Notes under the pieces: generated by a model
Databases searched by the model: none
The model's input: the letters and a program-made list of their open reading frames with translations, nothing else
Told to the model about the DNA's origin: nothing
Assembly: GCA_016839665.1 (NCBI GenBank)
Contig: JAEOTU010000030.1
Span: 1 to 11,233, forward strand
From: Candidatus Hodarchaeota archaeon
Lineage (GTDB): Archaea > Asgardarchaeota > Heimdallarchaeia > Hodarchaeales > Hodarchaeaceae
Length of the DNA stretch: 11,233 bases
Direction of reading: 5' to 3'
Program-made: the position numbers and the translations under genes
Shown here: positions 1 to 7,110 of the stretch, piece by piece
How the letters are laid out: each line of letters begins with the position of its first letter
Position numbering within the stretch: position 1 is the first letter of the stretch

Positions 1-668
1 CAATTGTTGATCCGAGGTTAATGGTAACAGTTCCACCTTCTGTTACTGCAACCTGTGGAATGGATGCGTTAACTCAACTGATTGAAGCTTATACATCTAA
101 CAAATCTCAACCTCTGACTGACGCTTTAGCTTTATTGGGAGTCGAGAAAGCTTCAAATTCTCTTCTTATCTGTTATAAAAATGGCCAATCACTGAATGCA
201 AGAGAAGATATGGCCCTAGCATCAATTTTAAGTGGTATTTGCTTAGCAAATGCTGGATTAGGAGCGGTACATGGTTTTGCTTCGCCTATGGGAGGACTAC
301 AAATTCCTCACGGAGTTATATGCTCAGCACTCCTTGCACCAACCACTGAAGCTAATATCAAAGAGCTTACTACAATGGATCCTTCTGATGTAACGCTAGC
401 AAAATATGCCAGACTAGGAAGAATTGTTACTGGGACTCAATCTGCTCCTATTGCTGAAGCTCATTCAGCATTAATTGAATATCTGAAACAGTTAACACTA
501 GGACTAAATATACCTACTTTATCAGAATATGGACTGACTGAATCAGATATACAGACTATTGTTGAAAAAGCAATGAAAGCCTCAAGTATGAGATATAATC
601 CTATAAAACTAAGAAAAGATACATTGATCGATATCCTGCGACAAGGAATGTCAATTACCAACGGATGA
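1..668 (+). CDS. Iron-type (Fe-ADH) alcohol dehydrogenase, 3' part of gene
   Basis: C-terminal part of a group III metal-dependent alcohol dehydrogenase, which interconverts an alcohol and an aldehyde or ketone with NAD(P). The frame is open to the left edge, where it reads IVDPRL before the first visible Met, matching the 'DP.L....P......G.DAL' segment inside the family. The Met at base 21 is therefore internal, and the Rossmann-like N-terminal half lies outside the window. Counting from that Met, the metal-site signature GMDALTQ holds Asp15. The histidine usually four residues later is Gln19. The next signature, VHGFASP...IPHG, keeps His84 and His97, but the intervening catalytic-type His of FucO-like enzymes is Ser88. 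Gln at the first position is, from memory, seen in a subgroup of Fe-ADHs, so this is probably a functional subfamily variant. It ends with a typical helical C-terminus. It is convergent with the minus-strand block, 63 bp from the next gene. Substrate unknown. Confidence 0.9.
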   Translation, partial: IVDPRLMVTVPPSVTATCGMDALTQLIEAYTSNKSQPLTDALALLGVEKASNSLLICYKNGQSLNAREDMALASILSGICLANAGLGAVHGFASPMGGLQIPHGVICSALLAPTTEANIKELTTMDPSDVTLAKYARLGRIVTGTQSAPIAEAHSALIEYLKQLTLGLNIPTLSEYGLTESDIQTIVEKAMKASSMRYNPIKLRKDTLIDILRQGMSITNG

Positions 669-704
669 ATTGATTGGTATCTTATGCTTCATTTACGACA
701 TTAA

Positions 705-733
705 GAACCATTTTTTTGAAAGAAAGAGAGATT
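705..733. terminator. Convergent gap with T-rich tracts on both strands
   Basis: The 63-bp gap between two convergent genes carries a run of seven T on the plus strand (711-717). On the minus strand, right after the zinc-ribbon stop codon, is a pyrimidine tract TCTCTCTTTCTTTC. Archaeal termination commonly occurs at U-rich tracts without a hairpin, so this is a candidate two-way terminator. No stable stem is visible. The call rests on base composition and gene orientation only. Confidence 0.4.
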
Positions 734-1160
734 ATTCTTTGTTAAAGAATTTTTGTTCTTGACTATAAAGATAATAGTAGATCAATACAGTTATCACTGG
801 AGTTCCTACCAAAGCAGCCATTGGCCATACAATCATCATTGGCATGAACTCACCAATGGGCAGAACGAATGTTGTCAAAGCAAAAATGACATTAATTCCT
901 ATAAAAAGACCAATTGGGATTATTGAATACATAAACGTCTTTTGGAGGCTATCTTCTTGTGGCTCAGTGATGAAATAGTAGACCATCATTGCTATCGGAG
1001 TTAAACATGTGCATAAACAGGCCCCAATAAATGGATTATATGCCTCTATTCTTGCAGGAGCATAAGCTTGTATTAGTCTTCCTGGCCCTTGTGAGGTTCC
1101 ACAATTAGGACAAAATTTTGCTGTTCCCACTTCTTCTCCACACTTTGGACAATAAGGCAT
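732..1160 (-). CDS. Small membrane protein with N-terminal zinc ribbon
   Basis: A 142-residue protein. It opens with a zinc ribbon, CPKCG...CPNCG (Cys4, Cys7, Cys17, Cys20), of the zinc_ribbon_2 type common in archaeal membrane proteins. A short linker follows, then three predicted membrane helices at about 43-64, 76-100 and 105-133, then a short charged tail. Three cysteines (CLCTC) sit at the start of the first helix. An upstream in-frame ATG at 1169 would add MII, but the ATG at 1160 is preferred. It starts the canonical MPYCPKCG and has GATGATC at -10 to -4, the register used by other genes here, whereas the upstream ATG has GTGAG abutting it. It lies 23 nt after the aldo/keto reductase stop, so the two are probably co-transcribed. 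Role unknown; the ribbon may serve in protein interaction or a structural zinc site at the membrane. Confidence 0.8.
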   Translation of the reverse strand: MPYCPKCGEEVGTAKFCPNCGTSQGPGRLIQAYAPARIEAYNPFIGACLCTCLTPIAMMVYYFITEPQEDSLQKTFMYSIIPIGLFIGINVIFALTTFVLPIGEFMPMMIVWPMAALVGTPVITVLIYYYLYSQEQKFFNKE

Positions 1161-1183
1161 TATGATCATCTCACAAAGTCAAG

Positions 1184-2332
1184 CTACTCATTACCAAGAA
1201 CACGATGTGCTTTTTTTAGTTGCTCAATTATTGGTATTTTTTGAGGGCATTTTTCCAAGCATTCTCCACATTCCTCACATGCTGCGGCGTTTTTACCAGG
1301 TGCCCAGCGAGCCCTTCCAATTTGGGCATACATTTGTCTAGGACCCTCTTTTTGTCCATACACTTGATAACGGATTAAAAACTCGAAAATTTGTTTGATA
1401 TTCACTTCATTAGGGCATGGCATACAATAACCACAACTTGTACAGACTAAATCAGACATTTCCTTAAACGTGGTAGCAATTTTCTCAATTCGTTCTTTTT
1501 CATCACCTGTTAGTAGGTTATAATGTTCATTTGAAACCAAACTCAAGTTATCATCCAACATTTCTTCCGAACCCATCCCCGAAAGAGCAACGGAAACGTT
1601 TGGATCACTTAAAACGAATTTGAGAGCAAGATCCACAAAGCTATCTCGCCCTTCAGTAAGCCATTGACGCAAAGATTCTGGAGGAGGAGTGCCTGCAAGT
1701 CTACCCCCGCCCACAGGCCCCATAATTGCCACCCCTAATCCTTTTTCAGCTGCATATGCTATCATTTCTTTATTCACTTGATCCACAATATTGTACTGAA
1801 CAAGCATTAAATCGAAGTATCCTGAATCAATGATTTCTTTTAGAACCTCAGGTTTATCATGGAATGAGAATCCAATATGTTTTATTTTACCTGCTTCTTT
1901 TGCTGCTTGTGCTCTTTCGATAAGGTTCATTCCTAAAACTTTCTCGTGAAATGTCTTTCCATTTAGTGCATGGAACAGGTAAAAGTCAAGATAATCCACA
2001 TCTAGTTTCTCTAATTGTTCATTGAGGAATTTATCATAATCTTCTGGTTCTGTAAAGTCTGGAAATCCCACTGGACATTTCGTTGCGAGAGTTACTTTGT
2101 CCCGATAACCATCTTTTAGAGCCTGTCCAACAACAATTTCACTTTCTTTAGCGTGATATGGATATGCTGTATCAATATAATTGATACCAGAGTCAATTCC
2201 TTTTCTGATTATTCGGATAGCTTCCTCACGATTAATTGTTGGTTCTCCAGGTTTAAGTGTTGGAAGTCTCATGCATCCAAACCCTAAAGCAGAGACTTTA
2301 ATTCCTGTTTTTCCTAATTTTCTGTACTGCAT
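1184..2332 (-). CDS. Aldo/keto reductase with C-terminal dicluster 4Fe-4S domain
   Basis: A 382-residue, probably cytoplasmic oxidoreductase of the AKR superfamily, in the COG1453-like branch that carries ferredoxin cysteines. The TIM-barrel part (about 1-290) begins YRKLGKTGIKVSALGFGCMR and has the catalytic tetrad: Asp54 and Tyr59 in IDTAYPY, Lys85 in ATKC, His121 in YLFH. The C-terminal part has CxxCxxCxxCP (Cys297, 300, 303, 306) and CxxCxxCxxxCP (Cys352, 355, 358, 362), enough for two [4Fe-4S] clusters. It probably reduces or oxidises a carbonyl or sugar and exchanges electrons through the clusters; substrate and cofactor are not evident. A longer start at 2350 (six more residues) has no ribosome site. 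The ATG at 2332 has TGATC at -8 to -4, as at neighbouring genes, and gives the usual family N-terminus; the ATG at 2335 is an equally short alternative. The gene follows the symporter gene after about 96 bp and precedes a zinc-ribbon gene closely. Confidence 0.92.
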   Translation of the reverse strand: MQYRKLGKTGIKVSALGFGCMRLPTLKPGEPTINREEAIRIIRKGIDSGINYIDTAYPYHAKESEIVVGQALKDGYRDKVTLATKCPVGFPDFTEPEDYDKFLNEQLEKLDVDYLDFYLFHALNGKTFHEKVLGMNLIERAQAAKEAGKIKHIGFSFHDKPEVLKEIIDSGYFDLMLVQYNIVDQVNKEMIAYAAEKGLGVAIMGPVGGGRLAGTPPPESLRQWLTEGRDSFVDLALKFVLSDPNVSVALSGMGSEEMLDDNLSLVSNEHYNLLTGDEKERIEKIATTFKEMSDLVCTSCGYCMPCPNEVNIKQIFEFLIRYQVYGQKEGPRQMYAQIGRARWAPGKNAAACEECGECLEKCPQKIPIIEQLKKAHRVLGNE

Positions 2333-2335
2333 CAT

Positions 2336-2340
2336 GATCA
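2336..2340 (-). promoter_or_regulatory. Ribosome-binding site fixing the aldo/keto reductase start
   Basis: TGATC followed by three bases and the ATG at 2332. The same TGATC-N3-ATG geometry occurs before both zinc-ribbon genes, and GATC-N3-ATG before the Gfo/Idh/MocA gene. It is complementary to the GAUCA part of an archaeal 16S 3' end. It selects the second of two adjacent ATGs and argues against the start at 2350. Confidence 0.45.
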
Positions 2341-2387
2341 AGAATTCCATTGGCTTTGTAGAGTGTTTCCAATCAACTGATGGGCTT

Positions 2388-2402
2388 ATGATAAAAAGAA
2401 GT
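2388..2402 (-). promoter_or_regulatory. Possible TATA box for the aldo/keto reductase gene
   Basis: Read on the minus strand, the gap after the symporter gene holds CTTCTTTTTATCATAAG. The T/A-rich core is about 60 bases before the start at 2332, which would place a transcript start roughly 25 bases downstream of it and leave a leader of about 30 bases. If real, the aldo/keto reductase and zinc-ribbon pair could be transcribed separately from the ThDP-symporter pair. Weak evidence, as such motifs are common in AT-rich DNA. Confidence 0.25.
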
Positions 2403-2428
2403 GCCTACTGTACTTTCTTAATTGAATC

Positions 2429-3844
2429 TTAAGCAGTTTTTTCTATTTTTGTTTGATGGAGATCGTGGAGTTTTTCTTTTACTGTCTGTAATTTTTCTCC
2501 ATAAAGACCAAAGAAATTGATTATAATGAGTGTTAGTAGAGATGCAATCGCTGGGAATATTGAAAAAAGCAAACGAAGTCCTAAACGAAAATCTGCGAGT
2601 TTTTGAGGATCGACAGCTTCACCAAAGTATTCAGCCCAACCAAAACCACTAAACACTACCGCAATAGACACGAATACCAATATGATAGAAAGACGCATTA
2701 TAAAGGCATTCACACCATAATAGGCGCCTTCTCTTCTGACTCCTGTACGAATTTCATCATCATCAATAATATCACTCATTAAGAGATCTTTCAGGTACAA
2801 ACTACCCGATATTCCTATTCCTAAAAATGCAAAACAGATTATTCCTAAGATCCAATTATCAATAATGAAGAAGGGTAATAATCCCAGTATCAGAACAGCT
2901 AATGAAATCATCCAAGTTTTCCTTAGATCACCTAAACGTTTTCCCACATATTTCCATAAATTGACAAAAATAGCCGCTGAAATAAAAGTAAATCCTAATA
3001 GGATTCCCACTAGGAATGTAGGAATATCTTGTAAAACTGAAGTTGCATATAGTGGAGCAATTGTGGTTAAAATGCCAAAAACATACCAGCTAAAGGTATT
3101 TGCAGCAACAAAGATTTGAAAATTTCTGTTTTTTAAGGTATGGAAAAAAGCATTTTTCCAATCGGGGACACCCAATGCATCTTTCTCAAATTCAGGTCGT
3201 TCTCGGAAACCACCACCTCGAATTGCTGATAGATAACATAAGAAAACAATTATTCCAATAACAACACCAGCTAGCTGATATTGACTTATGGTCGCAGTTT
3301 GATTAGTTTCTCCTTTTAAATCCGTGATTATAAGAGTGGGCACAACAAATGCGACCAGTAAACCCGCGATTAAAAACATTTGACGAAAATTGTTTGCTTT
3401 TGCTCTCTCATCTTCGGTTTGATACATTTCAGGAAATAAACTTGTCAGATTAAGCGAATTTGTAGTGTAAATTGTATCCCACAACACGATTATACCAAGG
3501 AAATAAAGATAGCTCAAATTAATATCCCAAAAGGGTGGAGTCCAAATTAGGATCATGATTGCTGACAGTGGAATGAATGATCCGACTATAAATGGTATTC
3601 GACGACCCCAACGAGTTTTTGTTTTATCAGAGATCAATCCAATTAGTGGGTCATTTATAGAATTCCAAAGCGACCAGGCAATAAATCCTAGTGCCATATT
3701 TACAACATCAAGCCCAATAACAGCGTAATAAAAGGTAAATATTAAAAAATTGAAATTCTGGTAAGATATTGCGTCTCCCATTGTGGCTAAAGCGAAGAAT
3801 AAAGGTTTCCCAGGTTTGTACTCGGTTTTTGATTGTTTATCCAT
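2429..3844 (-). CDS. GPH-family sugar:cation symporter (MFS_2)
   Basis: A 471-residue integral membrane transporter of the glycoside-pentoside-hexuronide:cation symporter family, related to MelB, XylP and UidB. It is predicted to import a sugar, glycoside or uronide with Na+ or H+. It has about 12 hydrophobic segments. The family signature after helix 2 is clear: NSINDPLIGLISDKTKTRWG (about residues 62-80, with Asn64, Asp65, Asp73 and the RWGRR end). The central-half motif SDIIDDDEIRTGVRREGAYYG (from about 357) is equally typical. An upstream GTG at 3853 could add three residues, but the ATG at 3844 has AGGTGAG just before it and is chosen. The ThDP enzyme gene stops 14 nt upstream, so the two very likely share one transcript and may act on the same compound. 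The substrate cannot be deduced; aromatic or peptide transport is unlikely given the motifs. Confidence 0.93.
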   Translation of the reverse strand: MDKQSKTEYKPGKPLFFALATMGDAISYQNFNFLIFTFYYAVIGLDVVNMALGFIAWSLWNSINDPLIGLISDKTKTRWGRRIPFIVGSFIPLSAIMILIWTPPFWDINLSYLYFLGIIVLWDTIYTTNSLNLTSLFPEMYQTEDERAKANNFRQMFLIAGLLVAFVVPTLIITDLKGETNQTATISQYQLAGVVIGIIVFLCYLSAIRGGGFRERPEFEKDALGVPDWKNAFFHTLKNRNFQIFVAANTFSWYVFGILTTIAPLYATSVLQDIPTFLVGILLGFTFISAAIFVNLWKYVGKRLGDLRKTWMISLAVLILGLLPFFIIDNWILGIICFAFLGIGISGSLYLKDLLMSDIIDDDEIRTGVRREGAYYGVNAFIMRLSIILVFVSIAVVFSGFGWAEYFGEAVDPQKLADFRLGLRLLFSIFPAIASLLTLIIINFFGLYGEKLQTVKEKLHDLHQTKIEKTA

Positions 3845-3848
3845 AAAA

Positions 3849-3855
3849 CTCACCT
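3849..3855 (-). promoter_or_regulatory. Strong ribosome-binding site of the symporter gene
   Basis: AGGTGAG on the minus strand, 4 nt before the ATG at 3844. It matches the archaeal GGTGA core and decides the start against the GTG at 3853, which lies inside the motif itself. The site is in the 14-nt gap after the ThDP enzyme stop codon. Confidence 0.75.
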
Positions 3856-3858
3856 AAT

Positions 3859-5628
3859 TCATTCTAGATATTCTGGTTTTGGAACATCCCACGACCCATA
3901 TACAGGACTTTCACTGAGGGGATGATTTCTTTCAACGTTAACCCAGAGGATAGCTGGTCCTTTTTCCCATTTAAGAGCCTCTTTAAAATATTTTTGAAAC
4001 TCTTCTGGACTATTGATTTTCATTGCCCAACAACCGAAAGATTTAGCTAATTGAACAAAATCTGGACTATAAGGTTCTTTATCGTCTTTTCTAAGAAATT
4101 CCGTTCCATAAACTCGATCCTTTCCGTAAGCATTTATTTGCAAATCCCTTATTGAAATCCAACCAGAATTATTTGCGATTACAATTATTATCGGAATTTC
4201 AAGTTGCTGTGCTGTTGATAATTCTTGACAGGTCATCAGAAAACTTCCATCTCCTTCAACTGAGACAACAGTCCGACTAGGATGGGCTAGCTTTACACCT
4301 ATTGCTGCAGGAACACCAAATCCCATAGTACTAAATCCCCCTGATGAAATATGAGTTCCTTCAGATAAAATAGGAAATTCTTGAAATAAAGCAGCTTGTG
4401 TATGACCTGCACTTGTTACCATAAAAGCGTCTTTAGGAGTAGCTTTTCTTAATTCGATCAGGAGTCTGGAAATGGTCATTGGAGATGTATGCTGCCTTAA
4501 TGACTCAAGGGTCCGAAACCATTCATTTCGCTTTTCTTCAATCCATTTGACGGTTTGATTAGTAGATAGATCCACTTGTTCAATGTTTCTCTGATGTAAC
4601 TCAAGAATCATTTGCTTTAAAGCAAATTTGACATCAGAAAGAATGGGAAGATACGCAGGATAGTTTTTTCCTATTTCTCCTGGATCGATATCAACTTGGA
4701 TAACCTTAGTTGGGGGAATTGAGAATGTAACACCTTTTTCATAACTAGATGTTGTTTCGTCTGCGAATCTACATCCTAATGCAAGAATCACGTCAGCATT
4801 ACTAGTCAACTCGTTACCAATAGGTGAACCTTTTGTACCAGGATAAAATGCAAATAAAGGATGATCTTCCACAAATGCTCCCTTTCCAGCTAAAGTTGTA
4901 CATACAGGAATACCTAAACATTCCGAAAATTGTTTGAGTTCAGGAAATGCTTTTGATGAGAGCACTCCTCCTCCAGCTAATATCACAGGTTTTTTTGATT
5001 CTAATAGCAGGTCGACTGCCTGCTTTATTAGTACTGGATCTGGAAATATTCGTTGTTGATTTATTACGAATGGCGGATCATTGAAAAGTTCGATTTTCTT
5101 TACATCAGATTGAATATCCATTGGAAGATCAATGTGAACAGGGCCAGGACGACCTGATACAGCTATTTTGAACGCATTATGCAGTACCCAAGGCAGTTGA
5201 TCCAAACTTGTTACTGCATAACTGCGTTTGACTACTGGTTTCATTATTGAAGGGAAATCTGCCCAATGTTTTCGTTCAATTTCCTGTAGAACACCAACCC
5301 CTTGCCAACGTACATGAACTCCTCCAGTAATAACTATCATAGCCGTTGAATCAACAAACGCAGTTGCCACACCTATGACTGTGTTACATCCCCCTGGTCC
5401 AATGCTTGTGAAAACTACTAGTGGTTTCCCAGTTGCACGAAAGTATCCATCAGCTAGATGACATGCTGATTGTTCATGTCTTACTTGAATAATAGGGATT
5501 TCATGTTTTAAAAAGGCATCGACAAGTCCCAGACATCCGTGACCAGGAATTCCAACTGCATAAGGGACATCTTGGGCTTTCATATACTTCGCTACTGCCT
5601 CTCCACCAGTGAGTCTTGTTGTATTCAT
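3859..5628 (-). CDS. Thiamine-diphosphate enzyme, acetolactate synthase-like (IlvB/IolD type)
   Basis: A 589-residue cytoplasmic enzyme with three domains: N-terminal pyrimidine-binding (about 1-170), central Rossmann-like (about 190-325) and C-terminal diphosphate-binding (about 380-560). The activating Glu52 lies in VRHEQSACHLADGY. The ThDP/Mg site is EGDGS (458-462) with IANNSGW (484-490) some 25 residues on. Residues around the active-site tunnel (HVRWQGVGVLQEIERKHW) differ clearly from true acetolactate synthases. No regulatory small subunit is adjacent. SIRDLQ...YGTEF after the ThDP motif recalls IolD (trihydroxycyclohexanedione hydrolase), though the protein is shorter than IolD as I remember it. 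A C-C bond lyase or ligase acting on a sugar- or cyclitol-derived ketone is therefore plausible, but the reaction is unknown. The frame extends to a GTG at 5694. The ATG at 5628 is preferred because GGTGTC precedes it and MNTTRLTGGEAVAKYM is the usual family beginning. It is followed 14 nt later by the symporter gene. Confidence 0.88.
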   Translation of the reverse strand: MNTTRLTGGEAVAKYMKAQDVPYAVGIPGHGCLGLVDAFLKHEIPIIQVRHEQSACHLADGYFRATGKPLVVFTSIGPGGCNTVIGVATAFVDSTAMIVITGGVHVRWQGVGVLQEIERKHWADFPSIMKPVVKRSYAVTSLDQLPWVLHNAFKIAVSGRPGPVHIDLPMDIQSDVKKIELFNDPPFVINQQRIFPDPVLIKQAVDLLLESKKPVILAGGGVLSSKAFPELKQFSECLGIPVCTTLAGKGAFVEDHPLFAFYPGTKGSPIGNELTSNADVILALGCRFADETTSSYEKGVTFSIPPTKVIQVDIDPGEIGKNYPAYLPILSDVKFALKQMILELHQRNIEQVDLSTNQTVKWIEEKRNEWFRTLESLRQHTSPMTISRLLIELRKATPKDAFMVTSAGHTQAALFQEFPILSEGTHISSGGFSTMGFGVPAAIGVKLAHPSRTVVSVEGDGSFLMTCQELSTAQQLEIPIIIVIANNSGWISIRDLQINAYGKDRVYGTEFLRKDDKEPYSPDFVQLAKSFGCWAMKINSPEEFQKYFKEALKWEKGPAILWVNVERNHPLSESPVYGSWDVPKPEYLE

Positions 5629-5632
5629 TCTT

Positions 5633-5638
5633 GACACC
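5633..5638 (-). promoter_or_regulatory. Ribosome-binding site fixing the ThDP enzyme start
   Basis: GGTGTC on the minus strand at -10 to -5 of the ATG at 5628, the same register as GGTGAG before the symporter. It supports the shorter 589-residue protein over the GTG-initiated 611-residue version, whose 22 extra residues do not resemble the family N-terminus. Confidence 0.5.
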
Positions 5639-5703
5639 AAATTTGGACTAAGATAAAGGTAGAAAATTTTCTGTTTTTGAGGATTTAAGAACACTTTGTG
5701 TTT

Positions 5704-5958
5704 TTAATTTTGAAACTCTTCGATATCGACCCCACAATTAGGACAATAAATCGAGTCTGGAGGTAATCTGGAACCACATCTTCTACAAAAAACACGTGGA
5801 TAGACTTCTTTGCTTCTAGTGGAGCTTCCAATTCCAAGAACAAGAGGAAGAAATAGAAAAAGAAATAAAAACGGAAAGTCAAAGAAAAGAAATAAAATTA
5901 GGCTTACTAAGGAGATTATAACAGATATAATGAAGATTATTAACCATCTGGTTTCCAT
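5704..5958 (-). CDS. Small membrane protein with C-terminal zinc ribbon
   Basis: An 84-residue protein made almost entirely of two very hydrophobic segments (about 5-25 and 28-45, the second rich in Phe and Leu). A short basic linker and a C-terminal zinc ribbon follow: CRRCGSRLP...YCPNCG (Cys58, Cys61, Cys72, Cys75), then an acidic tail. The likely topology is a membrane hairpin with the ribbon in the cytoplasm. The start is the ATG at 5958. A GTG at 5967 is in frame but forms part of GTGATC, the ribosome-binding site of that ATG. It lies between the Gfo/Idh/MocA gene (63 bp upstream) and the ThDP gene (75 bp downstream). It mirrors the zinc-ribbon protein at 732-1160, where the ribbon is N-terminal. 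Function unknown; the family name says only zinc binding. Confidence 0.78.
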   Translation of the reverse strand: METRWLIIFIISVIISLVSLILFLFFDFPFLFLFLFLPLVLGIGSSTRSKEVYPRVFCRRCGSRLPPDSIYCPNCGVDIEEFQN

Positions 5959-5961
5959 TAT

Positions 5962-5967
5962 GATCAC
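5962..5967 (-). promoter_or_regulatory. GTGATC ribosome-binding site fixing a zinc-ribbon start
   Basis: GTGATC followed by ATA and then the ATG at 5958. It is the best match in the window to the full GGTGATC complement of the archaeal 16S tail, and its own GTG is not the start. Spacing is the same as before the zinc-ribbon gene at 1160 and the aldo/keto reductase at 2332. Confidence 0.6.
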
Positions 5968-5999
5968 GATATCGAGTACCTATTCTTGAAAATATGGCT

Positions 6000-6014
6000 C
6001 CTTTAAAATAACCA
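6000..6014 (-). promoter_or_regulatory. Possible TATA box for the small zinc-ribbon gene
   Basis: Just after the Gfo/Idh/MocA stop, the minus strand reads GGTTATTTTAAAGGAG. The AT core lies about 45-55 bases before the ATG at 5958, leaving room for a transcript start and short leader. Low confidence; read-through from the upstream gene is equally possible. Confidence 0.22.
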
Positions 6015-6021
6015 ATTAGTA

Positions 6022-7110
6022 CTATTCTTTCATTTCATCAGGATGTTCTTCTTTATGTGTCCTACAAGATAAGTGAGCTGCCTGGGCAAATTGCTGAACT
6101 TTCTTTCCTTCCTCTGGAGCCAACTCAGGTTTGGTGTCATTAACAATTGCTTCAACAAAGTGGTTAACAGCATTTGCAAAACTAACTTGCCAATCAGTTT
6201 CAATGTCAGAATATTCTCTTAATTCTCCTTCTATAAAACTAATTACAGGTGCTTCTCTACGTAATGTGTTTGCTGTGCATTGGTTAATCCAAATATAACC
6301 ATTGTCACCCGTGATTTCAACACGTTCATCTGCAGCATAGTATTTCGATGGAAAATTGCAATTTCGTGAGAAAGTAACATCCATACTTCCATAGGTCCTT
6401 GGTGTTTTATATTTCCAGATAAATTTTGCTGGAGAATCTATTTTTGGATCACCATCATCTTCAACAACACCTGTAAAATCAATCCAACCGTAAACAGACG
6501 CGATTTCTGACTCTATAAGCCATCGAGCAATACTCCATTTATGATATCCGTCATCCCAGCATATTGGTCCTCCTCCGCATTGGTCTTGGTCAAGTCTCCA
6601 AAACCAAGCCTCAATTGGTACTTCCCACCCACCAGAACCGACTCCCAATTTAATATGAATCGAAGAAACTCGTCCAAGCTTTCCTTCATCCACCATTTTT
6701 TTTGCTAAAAGATAAGGAGGATAGAACCGAAAATTCTCAAATATTCTAAGTTTCACACCTGCTTTCTTGGTAGCGGTTATCATCTCACTACATTCTTTGA
6801 TGGAATTAGCCATAGGCTTTTGGACTGAGACATGTTTCCCTGCTTCAGCTGCTTCAATAGTAAAAGTAGCATGTAAGTTATGAGGCAGCAGTAACTCTAT
6901 AACATCGATTTTTTCATCTTTCAACATTTGTGAATAATCAAAATAGATATTTTTCTCCTTAATTCCCCATTCCTTTGCCTTTGTTCGAGCTCTGTCTTTA
7001 TCAGTGTCACAAACTGCGTAAATTTTGGCATTAGGATTGTTTAGATATCCTGGGGCATGTAAATCACTAATTCGTCCACAACCAACAATAGCAAAGTTTA
7101 GTTGTTCCAT
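6022..7110 (-). CDS. Gfo/Idh/MocA-family NAD(P)-dependent oxidoreductase
   Basis: A 362-residue, probably cytoplasmic dehydrogenase. The N-terminal Rossmann domain (about 1-120) has the dinucleotide motif AIVGCGRIS (7-15) and Asp35 in YAVCDTDKDRA at the end of strand 2, which usually favours NAD(H). The family EKP motif reads VQKPMA, with Gln97 in place of Glu and the catalytic Lys98 kept. The C-terminal alpha/beta domain carries DDGYH (Asp186, His190), the usual DxGxxxH-like catalytic segment. Family members oxidise hydroxyls of sugars, inositols or sugar nucleotides, or reduce the matching ketones; the exact substrate cannot be read. It is the first gene of the minus-strand block and is divergent from the alpha/beta hydrolase gene. 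The position beside a ThDP enzyme and a sugar symporter suggests the first oxidation of an imported sugar or cyclitol. The start ATG has GATC at -7 to -4. Confidence 0.92.
   Translation of the reverse strand: MEQLNFAIVGCGRISDLHAPGYLNNPNAKIYAVCDTDKDRARTKAKEWGIKEKNIYFDYSQMLKDEKIDVIELLLPHNLHATFTIEAAEAGKHVSVQKPMANSIKECSEMITATKKAGVKLRIFENFRFYPPYLLAKKMVDEGKLGRVSSIHIKLGVGSGGWEVPIEAWFWRLDQDQCGGGPICWDDGYHKWSIARWLIESEIASVYGWIDFTGVVEDDGDPKIDSPAKFIWKYKTPRTYGSMDVTFSRNCNFPSKYYAADERVEITGDNGYIWINQCTANTLRREAPVISFIEGELREYSDIETDWQVSFANAVNHFVEAIVNDTKPELAPEEGKKVQQFAQAAHLSCRTHKEEHPDEMKE

Noticed and set aside
3845..3853. GTG at 3853 as start of the symporter
   Set aside because: It lies within AGGTGAG, the ribosome-binding site of the ATG at 3844.
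3859..5628. Naming the ThDP enzyme ilvB or iolD
   Set aside because: Active-site surroundings differ from acetolactate synthase, and the IolD likeness rests on one remembered segment; no gene symbol is justified.
5629..5694. GTG at 5694 as start of the ThDP enzyme
   Set aside because: The extra 22 residues do not look like the family N-terminus, and GGTGTC precedes the ATG at 5628.
5685..5882. A Phe-rich 65-residue frame overlapping the small zinc-ribbon gene
   Set aside because: It is on the same strand but another frame of the real zinc-ribbon gene, whose CxxC pairs and ribosome site decide the frame.
5967..5974. Palindrome CGATATCG near the zinc-ribbon start
   Set aside because: Eight bases of symmetry with no partner site is expected by chance, and it partly overlaps the ribosome site.
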